In this document: positions 55,289 through 64,000 of the stretch, piece after piece
Layout of the letters: every line of letters starts with the position of its first letter
How positions within the stretch are numbered: the stretch's first letter is position 1
Source of the DNA: Bailinhaonella thermotolerans
GTDB lineage: Bacteria; Actinomycetota; Actinomycetes; Streptosporangiales; Streptosporangiaceae
Direction: 5' to 3'
Assembly: GCF_003594875.1 (NCBI RefSeq)
Contig: NZ_QZEY01000006.1
Coordinates: 62,001 to 126,000, forward strand
Length of the DNA: 64,000 bases
Made by a program: the position numbers and the translations under genes
Notes under the pieces: generated by a model
What the model saw: only the letters and a program-made list of their open reading frames with translations
Database searches by the model: none
Told to the model about the DNA's origin: nothing

Positions 55289-57580
55289 TCAGACGACGGC
55301 GCCGGAGTCCCGGCGGTCGGCGTAGCGGGTGGGCTTGGGCTTGGCGGCGCGGACCGGCTTGGGCGGCGGCGCGGAGTTGCGCTTCTCCAGGACGATCGCC
55401 AGGGGCGTGGCGGTGAAGGCGGAGGACCAGGTGCCGACCCCGATGCCGACCAGGAGGGCGATGGCGAAGTCGCGCAGCGAGTCGCCGCCGAGGACGGCGA
55501 GGGCGGCCAGGATGAACAGCGCGCCGAGGCCGGTGTTCACCGTACGCGGGACCGTCTGCAGGATCGCCGAGTTGGCGATGCGGGCGAAGATCCCGGTGCG
55601 GTCGGCCCCCCACATCTCGCGGACGCGGTCGAAGACGACGACCTTGTCGTTGACCGAGTAGCCGACGACGGTGAGGATCGCCGCGAGGAACACGCCGTCG
55701 ATCGGCTTGCCCAGCCAGGCGAAGACGCCGACCACGATCGCCACGTCGTGGAACATGGCCAGCACCGAGGCCAGGCCGAACGTCCAGCGGAACCGGACGG
55801 CCAGGTAGAGGAGCTGGGCGAGCAGGGCCACGGCCAGGGCGATGAGGGCGTTCTGCCGGAGCTCGTCGCCGAGGGACGGGCCGATCAGCTCGTCGCGCAG
55901 CTTGACGACGTTCCCGCCCTCGGTGGCCAGGGCGGCGCGGATGCGCTCCTGGTCGTCGTTGCCGATCTGGCCGGTGCGGACCGAGATGCCGTCGTCGGAG
56001 TTCTGCACGACGGCGTTGGAGAACCCGGCCCCGCTGACCAGCTCGCGGGCACGGTCGGCGCTGAGCGTCTGGCTGGTGGAGTACTCCATCAGGCGGCCGC
56101 CGGTGAACTCGATGCCCAGGTTCAGGCCCTTGACCGCGATGCCGGCGACGGCGAGCACGAGGGCGGCCCCGGAGATCGCCAGCCACAGCTTGCGCCGGGA
56201 CATCAGGTCGAAGTTCCGGCGGGTGAGCCACTGGCGGACGGCGCCGGTGTTGCCGATGCCGGTGATGACCGGGCGGGTGCCGACGAAGCGGCGCTTCATC
56301 GTCGTCTCGGTCAGGACGCGGGTGATCAGCATGGCCGAGACCATGGAGGCGAGCACACCGATGGTCAGGGTGACGCCGAAGCCGCGCACGGGGCCCGAGG
56401 CCAGGAAGAACAGCAGCCCGGCGGCGAGCACCGTGGTCACGTTGGAGTCGGCGACGGCGCTCCAGGCGTTGCGGAACCCGGCGAGCAGCGCCTTGTGCAG
56501 CCCGCGCTCGGGTTTCTCGGCGTACTCCTCCCTGGCGCGTTCGAAGACCAGCACGTTCGCGTCCACCGCCATGCCGATCGCCAGGACGAACCCGGCCAGG
56601 CCGGGCAGGGTGAGCGTCGCCCCGAGAGCGACGAGCACGGCGTAGGAGATGAGCGCGTACGACGCGAGCGCGACCGTGGCCAGGAACCCGGACAGGCGGT
56701 ACATCACGATGATGAACAGCCCGGTCAGCGCGACGCCGATGATCCCGGCGCCGAAGCTGGCGTCGATGGCGGCGGCGCCCAGCGTGGGGCCGACGGTCCG
56801 CTGCTCGACGATGGTGACGGGCACGGGCAGCGCGCCGCCCTGGATGAGGATGGCCAGCTCGTTGGCCTCCTCACCGGTGAACGAGCCGGTGATCTGGGTG
56901 GTGCCGCCCTGGATGCCGACCTGGCACTGGATGGACTCGGTGACCTGCGGCGAAGAGATGATCTTGTTGTCGAGGACGATGGCGACGCGCCGGGCCGGGT
57001 CGCCCGGCTGCTTGCACGCGGCGTCGCCGGTGAGCTTGACCCAGGCCTTGTCCCCGCTGTCGCGGAACTGCACCTGGACGAACCAGGCGCCCGTGCCCTG
57101 CGAGTCGATGCCGGCCTCGGCCTTGCTCACGCCGTCCCCGGTGAGGGCGGCGGGGCCGAGCAGCAGCTTCTGCCCGCTCTCGTCCGCGACGAGCTGCTCG
57201 CCGGGGCCGGGCTTGGTCTTGTCGTCGCCGACCCCCTTCACGGCGTGGAAGGTGAGCTGGGCGGTCTTGCCGATGACCTCGGCGGCCTTGCGGGGGTCCT
57301 GGACGCCGGGCAGTTCGACGACGATGCGCTTTTCGCCCGAGCGCACGAGCGTGGGCTCGGCGACCCCGAGCGCGTCGGCGCGCCTGCGCAGGACCTCCAG
57401 GGTGCGGTCGGTGGACTCGGCGTTGGCCTTGACGGTCGGCGAGTCCTTGGTCTCGAAGACGAGCTGGGTGCCGCCGCGCAGGTCGAGCCCTAGGCGCGGC
57501 GATTGGGTGAGCGTGATCCACAGGGATCCCGCGATGACGGCAAGCGCGAGGAGCGCCCGCACCATGGCGGCGCGAGACAC
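55289..57580 (-). CDS. secDF: Protein translocase SecDF fusion
   Basis: 763 residues from GTG 57580 (GGAGG 6 nt upstream; GTG 57592 is an alternative). SecD half: LGLDLRGGTQLVFET, a large periplasmic P1 domain, then six helices with GMAVDANVLVFERAREE. SecF half from about residue 470: LNLGIEFTGGRLMEYS and VGYSVNDKVVVFDRVREM. The key aspartates of the proton pathway are in these motifs. It uses proton flow to pull exported proteins out of SecYEG. Actinobacteria usually carry separate secD and secF near yajC; a fused copy standing alone is likely a second system. Confidence 0.93.
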   Translation of the reverse strand: MSRAAMVRALLALAVIAGSLWITLTQSPRLGLDLRGGTQLVFETKDSPTVKANAESTDRTLEVLRRRADALGVAEPTLVRSGEKRIVVELPGVQDPRKAAEVIGKTAQLTFHAVKGVGDDKTKPGPGEQLVADESGQKLLLGPAALTGDGVSKAEAGIDSQGTGAWFVQVQFRDSGDKAWVKLTGDAACKQPGDPARRVAIVLDNKIISSPQVTESIQCQVGIQGGTTQITGSFTGEEANELAILIQGGALPVPVTIVEQRTVGPTLGAAAIDASFGAGIIGVALTGLFIIVMYRLSGFLATVALASYALISYAVLVALGATLTLPGLAGFVLAIGMAVDANVLVFERAREEYAEKPERGLHKALLAGFRNAWSAVADSNVTTVLAAGLLFFLASGPVRGFGVTLTIGVLASMVSAMLITRVLTETTMKRRFVGTRPVITGIGNTGAVRQWLTRRNFDLMSRRKLWLAISGAALVLAVAGIAVKGLNLGIEFTGGRLMEYSTSQTLSADRARELVSGAGFSNAVVQNSDDGISVRTGQIGNDDQERIRAALATEGGNVVKLRDELIGPSLGDELRQNALIALAVALLAQLLYLAVRFRWTFGLASVLAMFHDVAIVVGVFAWLGKPIDGVFLAAILTVVGYSVNDKVVVFDRVREMWGADRTGIFARIANSAILQTVPRTVNTGLGALFILAALAVLGGDSLRDFAIALLVGIGVGTWSSAFTATPLAIVLEKRNSAPPPKPVRAAKPKPTRYADRRDSGAVV

Positions 57581-57592
57581 GAGAGCCTCCAC

Positions 57593-57807
57593 GAATCGGT
57601 GACGGTCTGGATCTTCGGTACGGCGGAGCGCGCCGCTCCCGGCGAGGTGTCGCGGGGGCCGCGGCGCGGTCGTACGGCGTCGCGTCCACGGCTCGGGGCG
57701 CGGCCGCGCGGCCGCCCGGTCAGGCGGTACGGCGGGGCGCCCCGGCCGGGGTGCGGCGCGGGGGACGGCGGCGCGCGTCGCCGGTCAGGGGCGGCGCGCC
57801 GGACGCG
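57593..57807. other. Intergenic region, GC-rich
   Basis: 215 bp upstream of secDF with scattered GTACGGC motifs. No gene or clear promoter seen. Confidence 0.4.
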
Positions 57808-58191
57808 TCAGGGATTCGCGGCGCGCGGCGGGGACCGGCCCGGCGTGGCGCCCACATGCACGGACGGGAGCGCGTCCGGGCCCGTAGCGGGCGCGGCCCG
57901 GTGCGCGCGGCCCGGCCCCGCGGGCCGGGGGGACGGGGTGAGCAGCCCCGCCGGCGAGGCGTGCGCGCCGGTCTGCACGGCGTGGGCCAGGACCCCGGCG
58001 TGCTTGGCGCTGCGGATGGGCGCACCGGCCGCGTTGTCGGCGGGCTCCCCCGAGGTGTCCCAGGCGGGGCCGTTGCCCGCCTGGACGGCGGCCTCGGTGG
58101 CGCGGTGGGCCAGCCCCGCGAGGCCGGACGAGAGCAGGATCGCGAGCAGGGCGCGGATGAGGGCCGCGGGGAACGCGCGACGACGCTCCAC
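57808..58191 (-). CDS. Small exported protein of unknown function
   Basis: 127 residues from GTG 58191, with a strong CAGGAGGCGGGT site. An N-terminal basic and hydrophobic segment (FPAALIRALLAILLSSGLAG) acts as signal or anchor. The rest is Ala/Pro/Gly-rich with a basic end. No domain known. Codon bias and ribosome site support it. Confidence 0.55.
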   Translation of the reverse strand: MERRRAFPAALIRALLAILLSSGLAGLAHRATEAAVQAGNGPAWDTSGEPADNAAGAPIRSAKHAGVLAHAVQTGAHASPAGLLTPSPRPAGPGRAHRAAPATGPDALPSVHVGATPGRSPPRAANP

Positions 58192-58431
58192 ACCCGCCTC
58201 CTGATCACGTGCCCGCCGCGCCGCTCGCGCCGGTTGTCCGCACAGCCTAGTGCCGTGCCGGGCCCCCGTCCTCTTCCGATGCCAAAGATCCCTTCTATCC
58301 GGGTTCTGGTCACGGCGAGGGTTTTGGCCAAATCAGTAAATTTCGAACTTTTCCGGCATACGCCGGTAACTCCGCGGAAACGTATCCAGGTCACACTCGG
58401 TTGCCCAGGACGCCAGACGGAGGTGAGGCAG

Positions 58432-59061
58432 TTGCTGCTGCGGCTCAGGGTCTCGATGCCGGACCGGCCGGGCACGCTCGGGCACGTCGCCCGGGTGCTG
58501 GGCGTGCTCGGGGCGGACATCCTGCAGGTCACGGTGCTGGAACGGGAGACCGGCCGAGCCGTGGACGACTTCACCGTCTCCCTGCCGTCCGCGTCGATCG
58601 TGGCCGGCCGCGACCCCGGCGCGGATGTGGCCGAGCGGATCGGCGCGCTCCCCGGGGTGCGCGTGGAAGGGAGCTGGGTGGCCCGGGAGGCGCCCGGCGC
58701 GCTGCCCGACTACGACCTGTTCGCCCACGTCGCCGCCGAGCCCCAGCGGGCGCTGCCGGCCCTGGTGGACGCCGTGCCGCACCTGGTCAGCGCGGACTGG
58801 GCGGTGGCGGTGTCCGGGGACGGCGCGGTGGCGCACCGGAGCTGGCAGGCCCCCGACGAGCCCGTGCTACCGGACTCCTCGCTCCCCCGCCCGCAACTGC
58901 ACAGCCGGGGCGGCGTGCACTACATGTGCGTCCCGCTGGAGGAGGCCCGCGTGATCGCCGCCCGCGAGTCGGGGCCGTCCTTCCACCCCGCCGAGCTCGA
59001 ACGCCTGTCCCGCATCGCCGACCTCGTCGCCGTCATGGCCCCGGCCCCCGCCCGGATCTGA
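58432..59061 (+). CDS. ACT domain regulatory protein
   Basis: 209 residues from TTG 58432, with GGAGG 8 nt upstream; GTG 58423 is in frame but too close to the Shine-Dalgarno. An N-terminal ACT domain (LLRLRVSMPDRPGTLGHVAR, then VLGADILQVTVLERETGRAV) normally binds an amino acid. The second half (about 95-209) has no clear domain but includes a HYMCVPLEEARVIAARE segment. Probably an amino-acid-sensing regulator without attached enzyme. Confidence 0.75.
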   Translation: MLLRLRVSMPDRPGTLGHVARVLGVLGADILQVTVLERETGRAVDDFTVSLPSASIVAGRDPGADVAERIGALPGVRVEGSWVAREAPGALPDYDLFAHVAAEPQRALPALVDAVPHLVSADWAVAVSGDGAVAHRSWQAPDEPVLPDSSLPRPQLHSRGGVHYMCVPLEEARVIAARESGPSFHPAELERLSRIADLVAVMAPAPARI

Positions 59062-59183
59062 GGCGGGCCCGGCCGCGCCGGGATACCGTGTGCCTCGGCG
59101 CCGCCCGCCGTACGGCCCCAGGGCGTACGGCGGAGCGGGGCGCGGCGGTGCGGCGGCGACGCCGGCGCGGGACGGAGGGCGGA

Positions 59184-60008
<825 letters not shown>

Positions 60009-60042
60009 TCGCCCTCCTCGGAACCGGGTGGTCAGGACACCG

Positions 60043-61551
60043 TCACTGGCACCGGTCCCAGACGACGCGGATGCCCCGGCTGCCGCCCCGCCAGGAGAAG
60101 ACGACCGTCGCCGAGCCCTCGCCGCAGCCGGACACCACGATCCGGATGCTGCGGCTCTGGCCCGCGCCCAGGCTGCCGCCGCCCGGGCTGGCGAACGCGC
60201 CGCCGCCGGACGCCGACCAGCTCACCGGCCCGCCCACGGCCGTGATCGTGACCGGCGCGCTGCGGACCGAGCCCATGCCGATGTACGCCGTGGACAGCGC
60301 CAGCCGGCCGGACGAGACGGGCTTGCGCGGCTTGGGGGGCGTCTTGGGAGGGGTCTTGGGCTTGACCGGGGAGCGCCGCTTGGGAGGCGGGTCGTCGCGG
60401 GAGGGGGTCCTGGCCGCCGGGGCCTTGCCGGTGGGACGGCCGCCCTGGCTCCGGGCCGACGCGCCCTGGCCGCGCTCGCCCGCCTTGCGCTCGGGGGCCT
60501 TGCCCGCCTTCGCCTTCACCGGCGTGAGCACCGCCGTCTCGGGGGCGGTCGGCTTGGGGAGCACGAGGCGCGGCGCGGGCGAGGCGGGCGGCGGCTCGGC
60601 CGGGGCGGAGGCCATCGGCGCGGGCGTGAACAGCGGCGGCCGCAGCGCCGTGCCCTGGGCCCGCGGCCCGGCGCTCTGCGGCGGCCGGACCGGCTCGCTC
60701 TCCGGGGTGCTGGTCGCGTGGGCCAGCGGCGACACCGCCGGGGGCCGGTCCGACTCGCCGCCCATGACCAGCGCGAGCCCGACCACGAACGTGGAGGCGG
60801 CGGCCACGACGACCAGCGGGCGCACGCGCAGCCGGCTCTCCGGGTCGCTCTCGTCCGCCGCGACCGCCCAGAAGTCCTCGTCCGGGTCGTCCGGAGCGCG
60901 CACGGGCATCCGCCGCAGCGGCAGCCGCCGCAGCAGCGCCTGCGCGGGCACGCCGAGGCGCGGGGCCCGGTCGCAGACCTCGCAGAAGCGCACGTGCCGG
61001 CTGAGCTGGGCCCGCAGCGCGGGCGTCGGCTCGGCCAGCCACTGACGCACCAGCTCCGACAGGGGGACGCAGGGCGAGCGCCCGTCGCGGGCGAGCACCA
61101 CGGCCGCCATCCAGCGTTCGAGGCGGTCCTCGGCTCCGGCGAGCAGCCGCCGCGCCGCCTCGGCGTCCACGCCCAGCACCCGGCCCACCTCGTCCGGGCG
61201 CAGCTCATGCCGTACGGACAGGTCGAGCGCCTCGCGTTCGACCGGGCCGAGCCCGCCGAGCCCCTCGGTGACCAGCAGGGCCATGGGCCGCCCGTCGTCG
61301 GTGGCCTCGGCCGCCAGCTCGCCGCGCGGCCCGGTCTCCTCGTCCAGGCAGGCGGCGCGCGCCCGGGCGTACACCTCGGCGCGCAGGCCGCGCGGGTCCT
61401 CCTGCAGGGCGGGGTCGCCGCGGGCCTGCAGGAGCGTCGCGCGGGCCACGCTCTCGGCCCGTTCCACGCTCAGGTGGGACCGGCAGTAGTCGTACAGCCG
61501 GTCGGCGTATGCCTCGATGAGGCCGGCCGGTGCCACAGGCTCATCTGACAT
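60043..61551 (-). CDS. Sigma-factor-like protein fused to zinc-motif, membrane helix and extracytoplasmic domain
   Basis: 502 residues from ATG 61551. Residues about 5-145 resemble ECF sigma regions 2 and 4 (IEAYADRLYDYCRSHL; LGPVEREALDLSVRHELRPD, then VGRVLGVDAEAARRL). Next is an anti-sigma-type zinc motif His186-x3-Cys190-x2-Cys193 (RHVRFCEVC), one membrane helix near 240-262, a Pro/Lys/Ala-rich stalk (265-410) and a C-terminal beta domain of about 90 residues with two cysteines (VVSGCGEGS, VWDRCQ). This joins sigma-like and anti-sigma-like parts in one chain. Similar fused ECF groups are known in actinobacteria. Whether it still drives transcription is open. Confidence 0.8.
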   Translation of the reverse strand: MSDEPVAPAGLIEAYADRLYDYCRSHLSVERAESVARATLLQARGDPALQEDPRGLRAEVYARARAACLDEETGPRGELAAEATDDGRPMALLVTEGLGGLGPVEREALDLSVRHELRPDEVGRVLGVDAEAARRLLAGAEDRLERWMAAVVLARDGRSPCVPLSELVRQWLAEPTPALRAQLSRHVRFCEVCDRAPRLGVPAQALLRRLPLRRMPVRAPDDPDEDFWAVAADESDPESRLRVRPLVVVAAASTFVVGLALVMGGESDRPPAVSPLAHATSTPESEPVRPPQSAGPRAQGTALRPPLFTPAPMASAPAEPPPASPAPRLVLPKPTAPETAVLTPVKAKAGKAPERKAGERGQGASARSQGGRPTGKAPAARTPSRDDPPPKRRSPVKPKTPPKTPPKPRKPVSSGRLALSTAYIGMGSVRSAPVTITAVGGPVSWSASGGGAFASPGGGSLGAGQSRSIRIVVSGCGEGSATVVFSWRGGSRGIRVVWDRCQ

Positions 61552-61558
61552 GTATCGA

Positions 61559-61587
61559 AGCATAGAAAGAGCCACGATCTCTGTCAG
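61559..61587 (-). promoter_or_regulatory. Promoter of the sigma-like fusion gene; leaderless
   Basis: On the minus strand: -35 CTGACA (61587-61582), exactly 17 bp, -10 TATGCT (61564-61559), 7 nt, then ATG 61551. Confidence 0.7.
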
Positions 61588-62010
61588 GACCCGTTAATTG
61601 CTTATTTTTCAGATGAGTCAGAATCACCCGGGAGTGCTCCCCCGTCACACCGGGAAAACGATCTAGATATCGGCGGCGCCGCCGCCCGCGCCGTACGGCG
61701 GGCGCCCGCGACGTGCCCACGACCGGGGCCGCCGCCACTCATCGGAACTCCCGGAAATCACCCGGACCGTGGGCGGGCTCGCCGCGGCGAACCGCCCGGC
61801 TCCGTTTCACGCGGGAACGCGGAGGGCGGGGATACGGACGCGGAGAGGTCATGACCGCGCGAGTCAACCTTCCGGTCACCGCCCGGCCGCCCGGAATTCA
61901 CGCCGGAATCCCGGTTACGGTCGTCCGCCTTTCGGAAAAGGGGTCGGGCGGCCGTACGGCGGGCGGCGTGGCCGTTCCGGACGGGCCGGATTCTCAGCAC
62001 CTGGACGCCG
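61588..62010. other. Intergenic region upstream of the DAHP synthase gene
   Basis: 423 bp. It contains GTACGGC motifs near 61690 and 61952. An ATG at 61851 with GGAGAGGTC before it is in frame with the downstream gene but would add a 66-residue stretch unlike the family. No separate gene is supported. Confidence 0.5.
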
Positions 62011-62040
62011 TTACCCGTGGGACGGGCGCTGCAATAACCT
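62011..62040 (+). promoter_or_regulatory. Probable DAHP synthase promoter
   Basis: -35 TTACCC (62011-62016), 18-bp spacer, -10 TAACCT (62035-62040), then 8 nt to GTG 62049; consistent with a leaderless message. Confidence 0.5.
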
Positions 62041-62048
62041 GGTCCATC

Positions 62049-63398
62049 GTGAGCGTCCTTCCGACCAACAGCAACCTCGACACCTGGCGTGACCTCCCCG
62101 CCGTCCAGCAGCCGGAGTGGCCCGACCCGGGCGAGCTCAAGGCCGTCGTCGACGAGCTCTCCCAGCTCCCGCCCCTCGTGTTCGCCGGCGAGTGCGACCA
62201 GCTCAAGGACCGGCTCGCGGCCGTGGCCCGCGGTGAGGCGTTCGTCCTCCAGGGCGGGGACTGCGCCGAGACGTTCGCCGGCGCGACCGCGAGCGACGTG
62301 CGCAACAAGCTCAAGACGCTGCTCCAGATGGCGGTCGTCCTGACGTACGCCGCGAGCGTCCCGGTGGTCAAGATCGGGCGCATCGCGGGCCAGTTCGCCA
62401 AGCCGCGCTCCAAGCCCACCGAGACGCGCGACGGCGTGACGCTCCCGGCGTACCGGGGCGACATGGTCAACGGGTTCGAGTTCACCCCCGAGGCCCGCAC
62501 GCCCGACCCGCGCCGCCTGCTGCGCGCCTACCACTCGGCGGCGGTGACGCTGAACCTCGCGCGGGCGTTCACCATGGGCGGCTACGCCGACCTGCGCCAG
62601 GTCCACGCCTGGAACCAGGACTTCGTGGCCGAGTCCCCCGCCGGGCAGCGCTACGAGCGGCTCGCCGGGGAGATCGACCGGGCGCTGACGTTCATGCAGG
62701 CCTGCGGCGCGGACCCGGCCGAGTTCCACACCGTGGAGTTCTACTCCTCCCACGAGGCGCTGATCCTCGACTACGACCGGGCGCTCACCCGCACCGACTC
62801 GCGCACGGGCCTGCCGTACGACGTGTCGGGGCACTTCGTCTGGATCGGGGAGCGCACGCGCCAGCTCGACGGGGCGCACGTGGAGTTCCTGCGGCACATC
62901 CGCAACCCGATCGGCGTGAAGCTGGGCCCGACGACCACGCCCGAGGAGGCCCTGGCGCTCATCGAGAAGCTCGACCCCGAGCGCGAGCCGGGCCGGCTGA
63001 CGTTCATCACCCGCATGGGCGCCTCCCGCGTGCGCGACGCCCTGCCCACGCTCGTCGAGAAGGTCACCGCCACCGGGGCGAAGGTGGCCTGGATCTGCGA
63101 CCCGATGCACGGCAACACCTTCGAGGCCCCCAGCGGCCACAAGACCCGCCGGGTCACCGACGTGCTCGACGAGGTCGCCGGCTTCTTCGAGGTCCACCGC
63201 GCCCTCGGGACCCACCCCGGCGGCATCCACATCGAGTTCACCGGCGACGACGTCACCGAGTGCGTGGGCGGCGGCGCCGAGATCTCCGAGGCCGACCTCC
63301 ACGAGCGCTACGAGACCGCCTGCGACCCCCGCCTCAACCGCAGCCAGTCGCTGGACCTCGCCTTCCTCGTGGCCGAGATGTACCGCCAGACCCACTGA
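62049..63398 (+). CDS. Class II 3-deoxy-7-phosphoheptulonate synthase
   Basis: 449 residues from GTG 62049. First step of the shikimate pathway: condenses phosphoenolpyruvate and erythrose 4-phosphate. Plant/actinobacterial class II type, with TWRDLPAVQQPEWPD at the start, FVLQGGDCAETF, VKIGRIAGQFAKPRSKPTE, YRGDMVNGFEF and WICDPMHGNTFEAPSGHKTR, which supplies metal-binding Cys and His residues. Full length and monocistronic, followed by a strong terminator. Equivalent to aroF/aroG of other organisms. Confidence 0.95.
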   Translation: MSVLPTNSNLDTWRDLPAVQQPEWPDPGELKAVVDELSQLPPLVFAGECDQLKDRLAAVARGEAFVLQGGDCAETFAGATASDVRNKLKTLLQMAVVLTYAASVPVVKIGRIAGQFAKPRSKPTETRDGVTLPAYRGDMVNGFEFTPEARTPDPRRLLRAYHSAAVTLNLARAFTMGGYADLRQVHAWNQDFVAESPAGQRYERLAGEIDRALTFMQACGADPAEFHTVEFYSSHEALILDYDRALTRTDSRTGLPYDVSGHFVWIGERTRQLDGAHVEFLRHIRNPIGVKLGPTTTPEEALALIEKLDPEREPGRLTFITRMGASRVRDALPTLVEKVTATGAKVAWICDPMHGNTFEAPSGHKTRRVTDVLDEVAGFFEVHRALGTHPGGIHIEFTGDDVTECVGGGAEISEADLHERYETACDPRLNRSQSLDLAFLVAEMYRQTH

Positions 63399-63402
63399 CC
63401 CC

Positions 63403-63449
63403 CGAGAGCCCGCCACCCGCCCCGCCCGGGGCCCGGTGGCGGGCTCTCG
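63403..63449 (+). terminator. Strong terminator after DAHP synthase
   Basis: CGAGAGCCCGCCACC (63403-63417) pairs perfectly with GGTGGCGGGCTCTCG (63435-63449). Confidence 0.85.
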
Positions 63450-63572
63450 CATGCCGCGCCGACCCCGGAAGGGAGACGCTCGGTGCCGCACCGCCCCCCA
63501 GGGCCACCGGAGCCGGGCGAATCCCGAGAATCCACGCGCCCCGCGACCACTCCTCAGGTGGTTCCCCCTCGC

Positions 63573-63623
63573 CGTGATCATGCGGTTTTACGCACAGGGT
63601 GTGCTTGAAACCGCGTGATCACG
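63573..63623. repeat. 51-bp palindromic element, copy 4
   Basis: CGTGATCATGCGGTTTT at the left and AAACCGCGTGATCACG at the right, with CACAGGGTGTG in the loop: same size and loop as copies at 37518, 37735 and 37954. It lies between convergent genes. Confidence 0.88.
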
Positions 63624-63651
63624 GCGACGGAGGGGGCCGAGGGGGCCGGGC

Positions 63652-64000
63652 TCAGGAGATGGGCTGGGGTTTCGGGCGGTCTTGAGGGGGCTCCGCGGGC
63701 CTGGGGAGGCCCGGCGCCTGGAGGTCCTCGGAGGTCTCGGGGAGTTCGGCGGGGACGGGAGGCGGGTGCGGAGGTGAGGCGGCGGTGGCGGCCGCGGAGA
63801 GGGTGAGGGGGAACGCGAGGAGGAGGGCGAGGCCGGGTACGGCGGCGCCGGAGTCGTTGAGGGCGAACCCGGCGGCGATGGTGAGCCACACCGCGAGGAG
63901 CGCGTGGCGCAGGGCGGGGGCCTGGGCGTAGGCGGCGCGCAGCGCGGGCGGGGCGGCGCGGGTGCCGTACGCCATCGCGAGCGTCAGCGCCAGGACCGGG
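63652..64000 (-). CDS. Integral membrane protein, C-terminal part (5' end outside the window)
   Basis: The frame is open from the right edge to a TGA at 63652, giving about 115 residues. Two or three hydrophobic helices (ALLAVWLTIAAGFALNDSGA; LALLLAFPLTLSAAATA), with an AGFALNDSG motif seen near the end of some large actinobacterial membrane proteins, then a Pro-rich cytoplasmic tail. The full protein and its role cannot be judged from this end. Confidence 0.65.
   Translation of the reverse strand, partial: PVLALTLAMAYGTRAAPPALRAAYAQAPALRHALLAVWLTIAAGFALNDSGAAVPGLALLLAFPLTLSAAATAASPPHPPPVPAELPETSEDLQAPGLPRPAEPPQDRPKPQPIS

Noticed and set aside
61851-62048. N-terminal extension of the DAHP synthase from ATG 61851 with a good ribosome site
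   Set aside because: The extra 66 residues are Pro/Gly/Arg-rich and unlike the family. A leaderless start at 62049 fits the conserved N-terminus. It might still be a short leader peptide frame.

Overview
The window is very GC-rich DNA with strong third-position G/C bias, many GTG/TTG starts, GTGA and ATGA start/stop overlaps, and leaderless promoters. This fits a filamentous actinobacterium; the gene content (family 2B encapsulin, CebR-type cellobiose locus, Entner-Doudoroff operon, DUF6158, DUF4032) suits Streptosporangiales or a relative. The genus cannot be fixed from the sequence alone. It is chromosomal and housekeeping-like. I see no rRNA, tRNA, transposase, phage gene or CRISPR array.

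Layout. 1-4565: end of an LCP-family cell-wall gene, a membrane spermidine-synthase-like protein, a signal-peptide-less subtilase with a small coupled partner that resembles its N-terminal domain, and a DUF385 F420-type enzyme. 4730-9451: two-component system, zinc alcohol dehydrogenase, small hypothetical gene, P-loop kinase. 9717-10382: membrane-anchored secreted protein. 10892-18270: ROK regulator plus a complete ribose-type ABC importer, a Gfo/Idh/MocA dehydrogenase and a TIM-barrel isomerase, i.e. uptake and catabolism of an unidentified sugar or polyol. 18296-22831: membrane protein, ABC exporter and divergent TetR regulator with an operator inside the exporter promoter. 23028-29321: zwf-edd-glk-eda (Entner-Doudoroff) with a divergent ROK regulator. 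29515-35914: unknown small protein, voltage-gated-type cation channel, large HTH protein with 11-residue repeats, lone SUKH-4-like protein, aldo/keto reductase with MerR regulator, DUF6158.

36031-39834: S4 ribosomal protein and DUF2470 protein sharing a divergent promoter with two overlapping iron boxes; an array of three 51-bp palindromes; DUF1905; a PLP decarboxylase. 39980-43873: a family 2B encapsulin operon with two paralogous cyclic-nucleotide-domain shell proteins and a polyprenyl diphosphate synthase as probable cargo. 44123-47130: Pro/Arg-rich protein, DUF4239, DUF4032. 47558-53243: cebE-cebF-cebG-bglC-cebR, behind two perfect 14-bp CebR operators. 53363-63398: FAD monooxygenase, LRV-like repeat protein, SecDF fusion, ACT protein, Sfp-type phosphopantetheinyl transferase with a Gly/Ala insertion, a sigma-factor/zinc-motif/membrane fusion protein, and class II DAHP synthase. 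A membrane-protein gene runs off the right edge.

The most unusual items are the two-shell encapsulin operon, whose cyclic-nucleotide pockets lack the CRP Arg-Ser pair; the sigma-like/anti-sigma-like fusion; the protease plus free N-domain pair; and the 51-bp palindrome family, three copies of which sit in 217-219-bp tandem units. Intergenic regions are rich in the palindrome CCGTACGG and in perfect GC hairpins that probably act as terminators.
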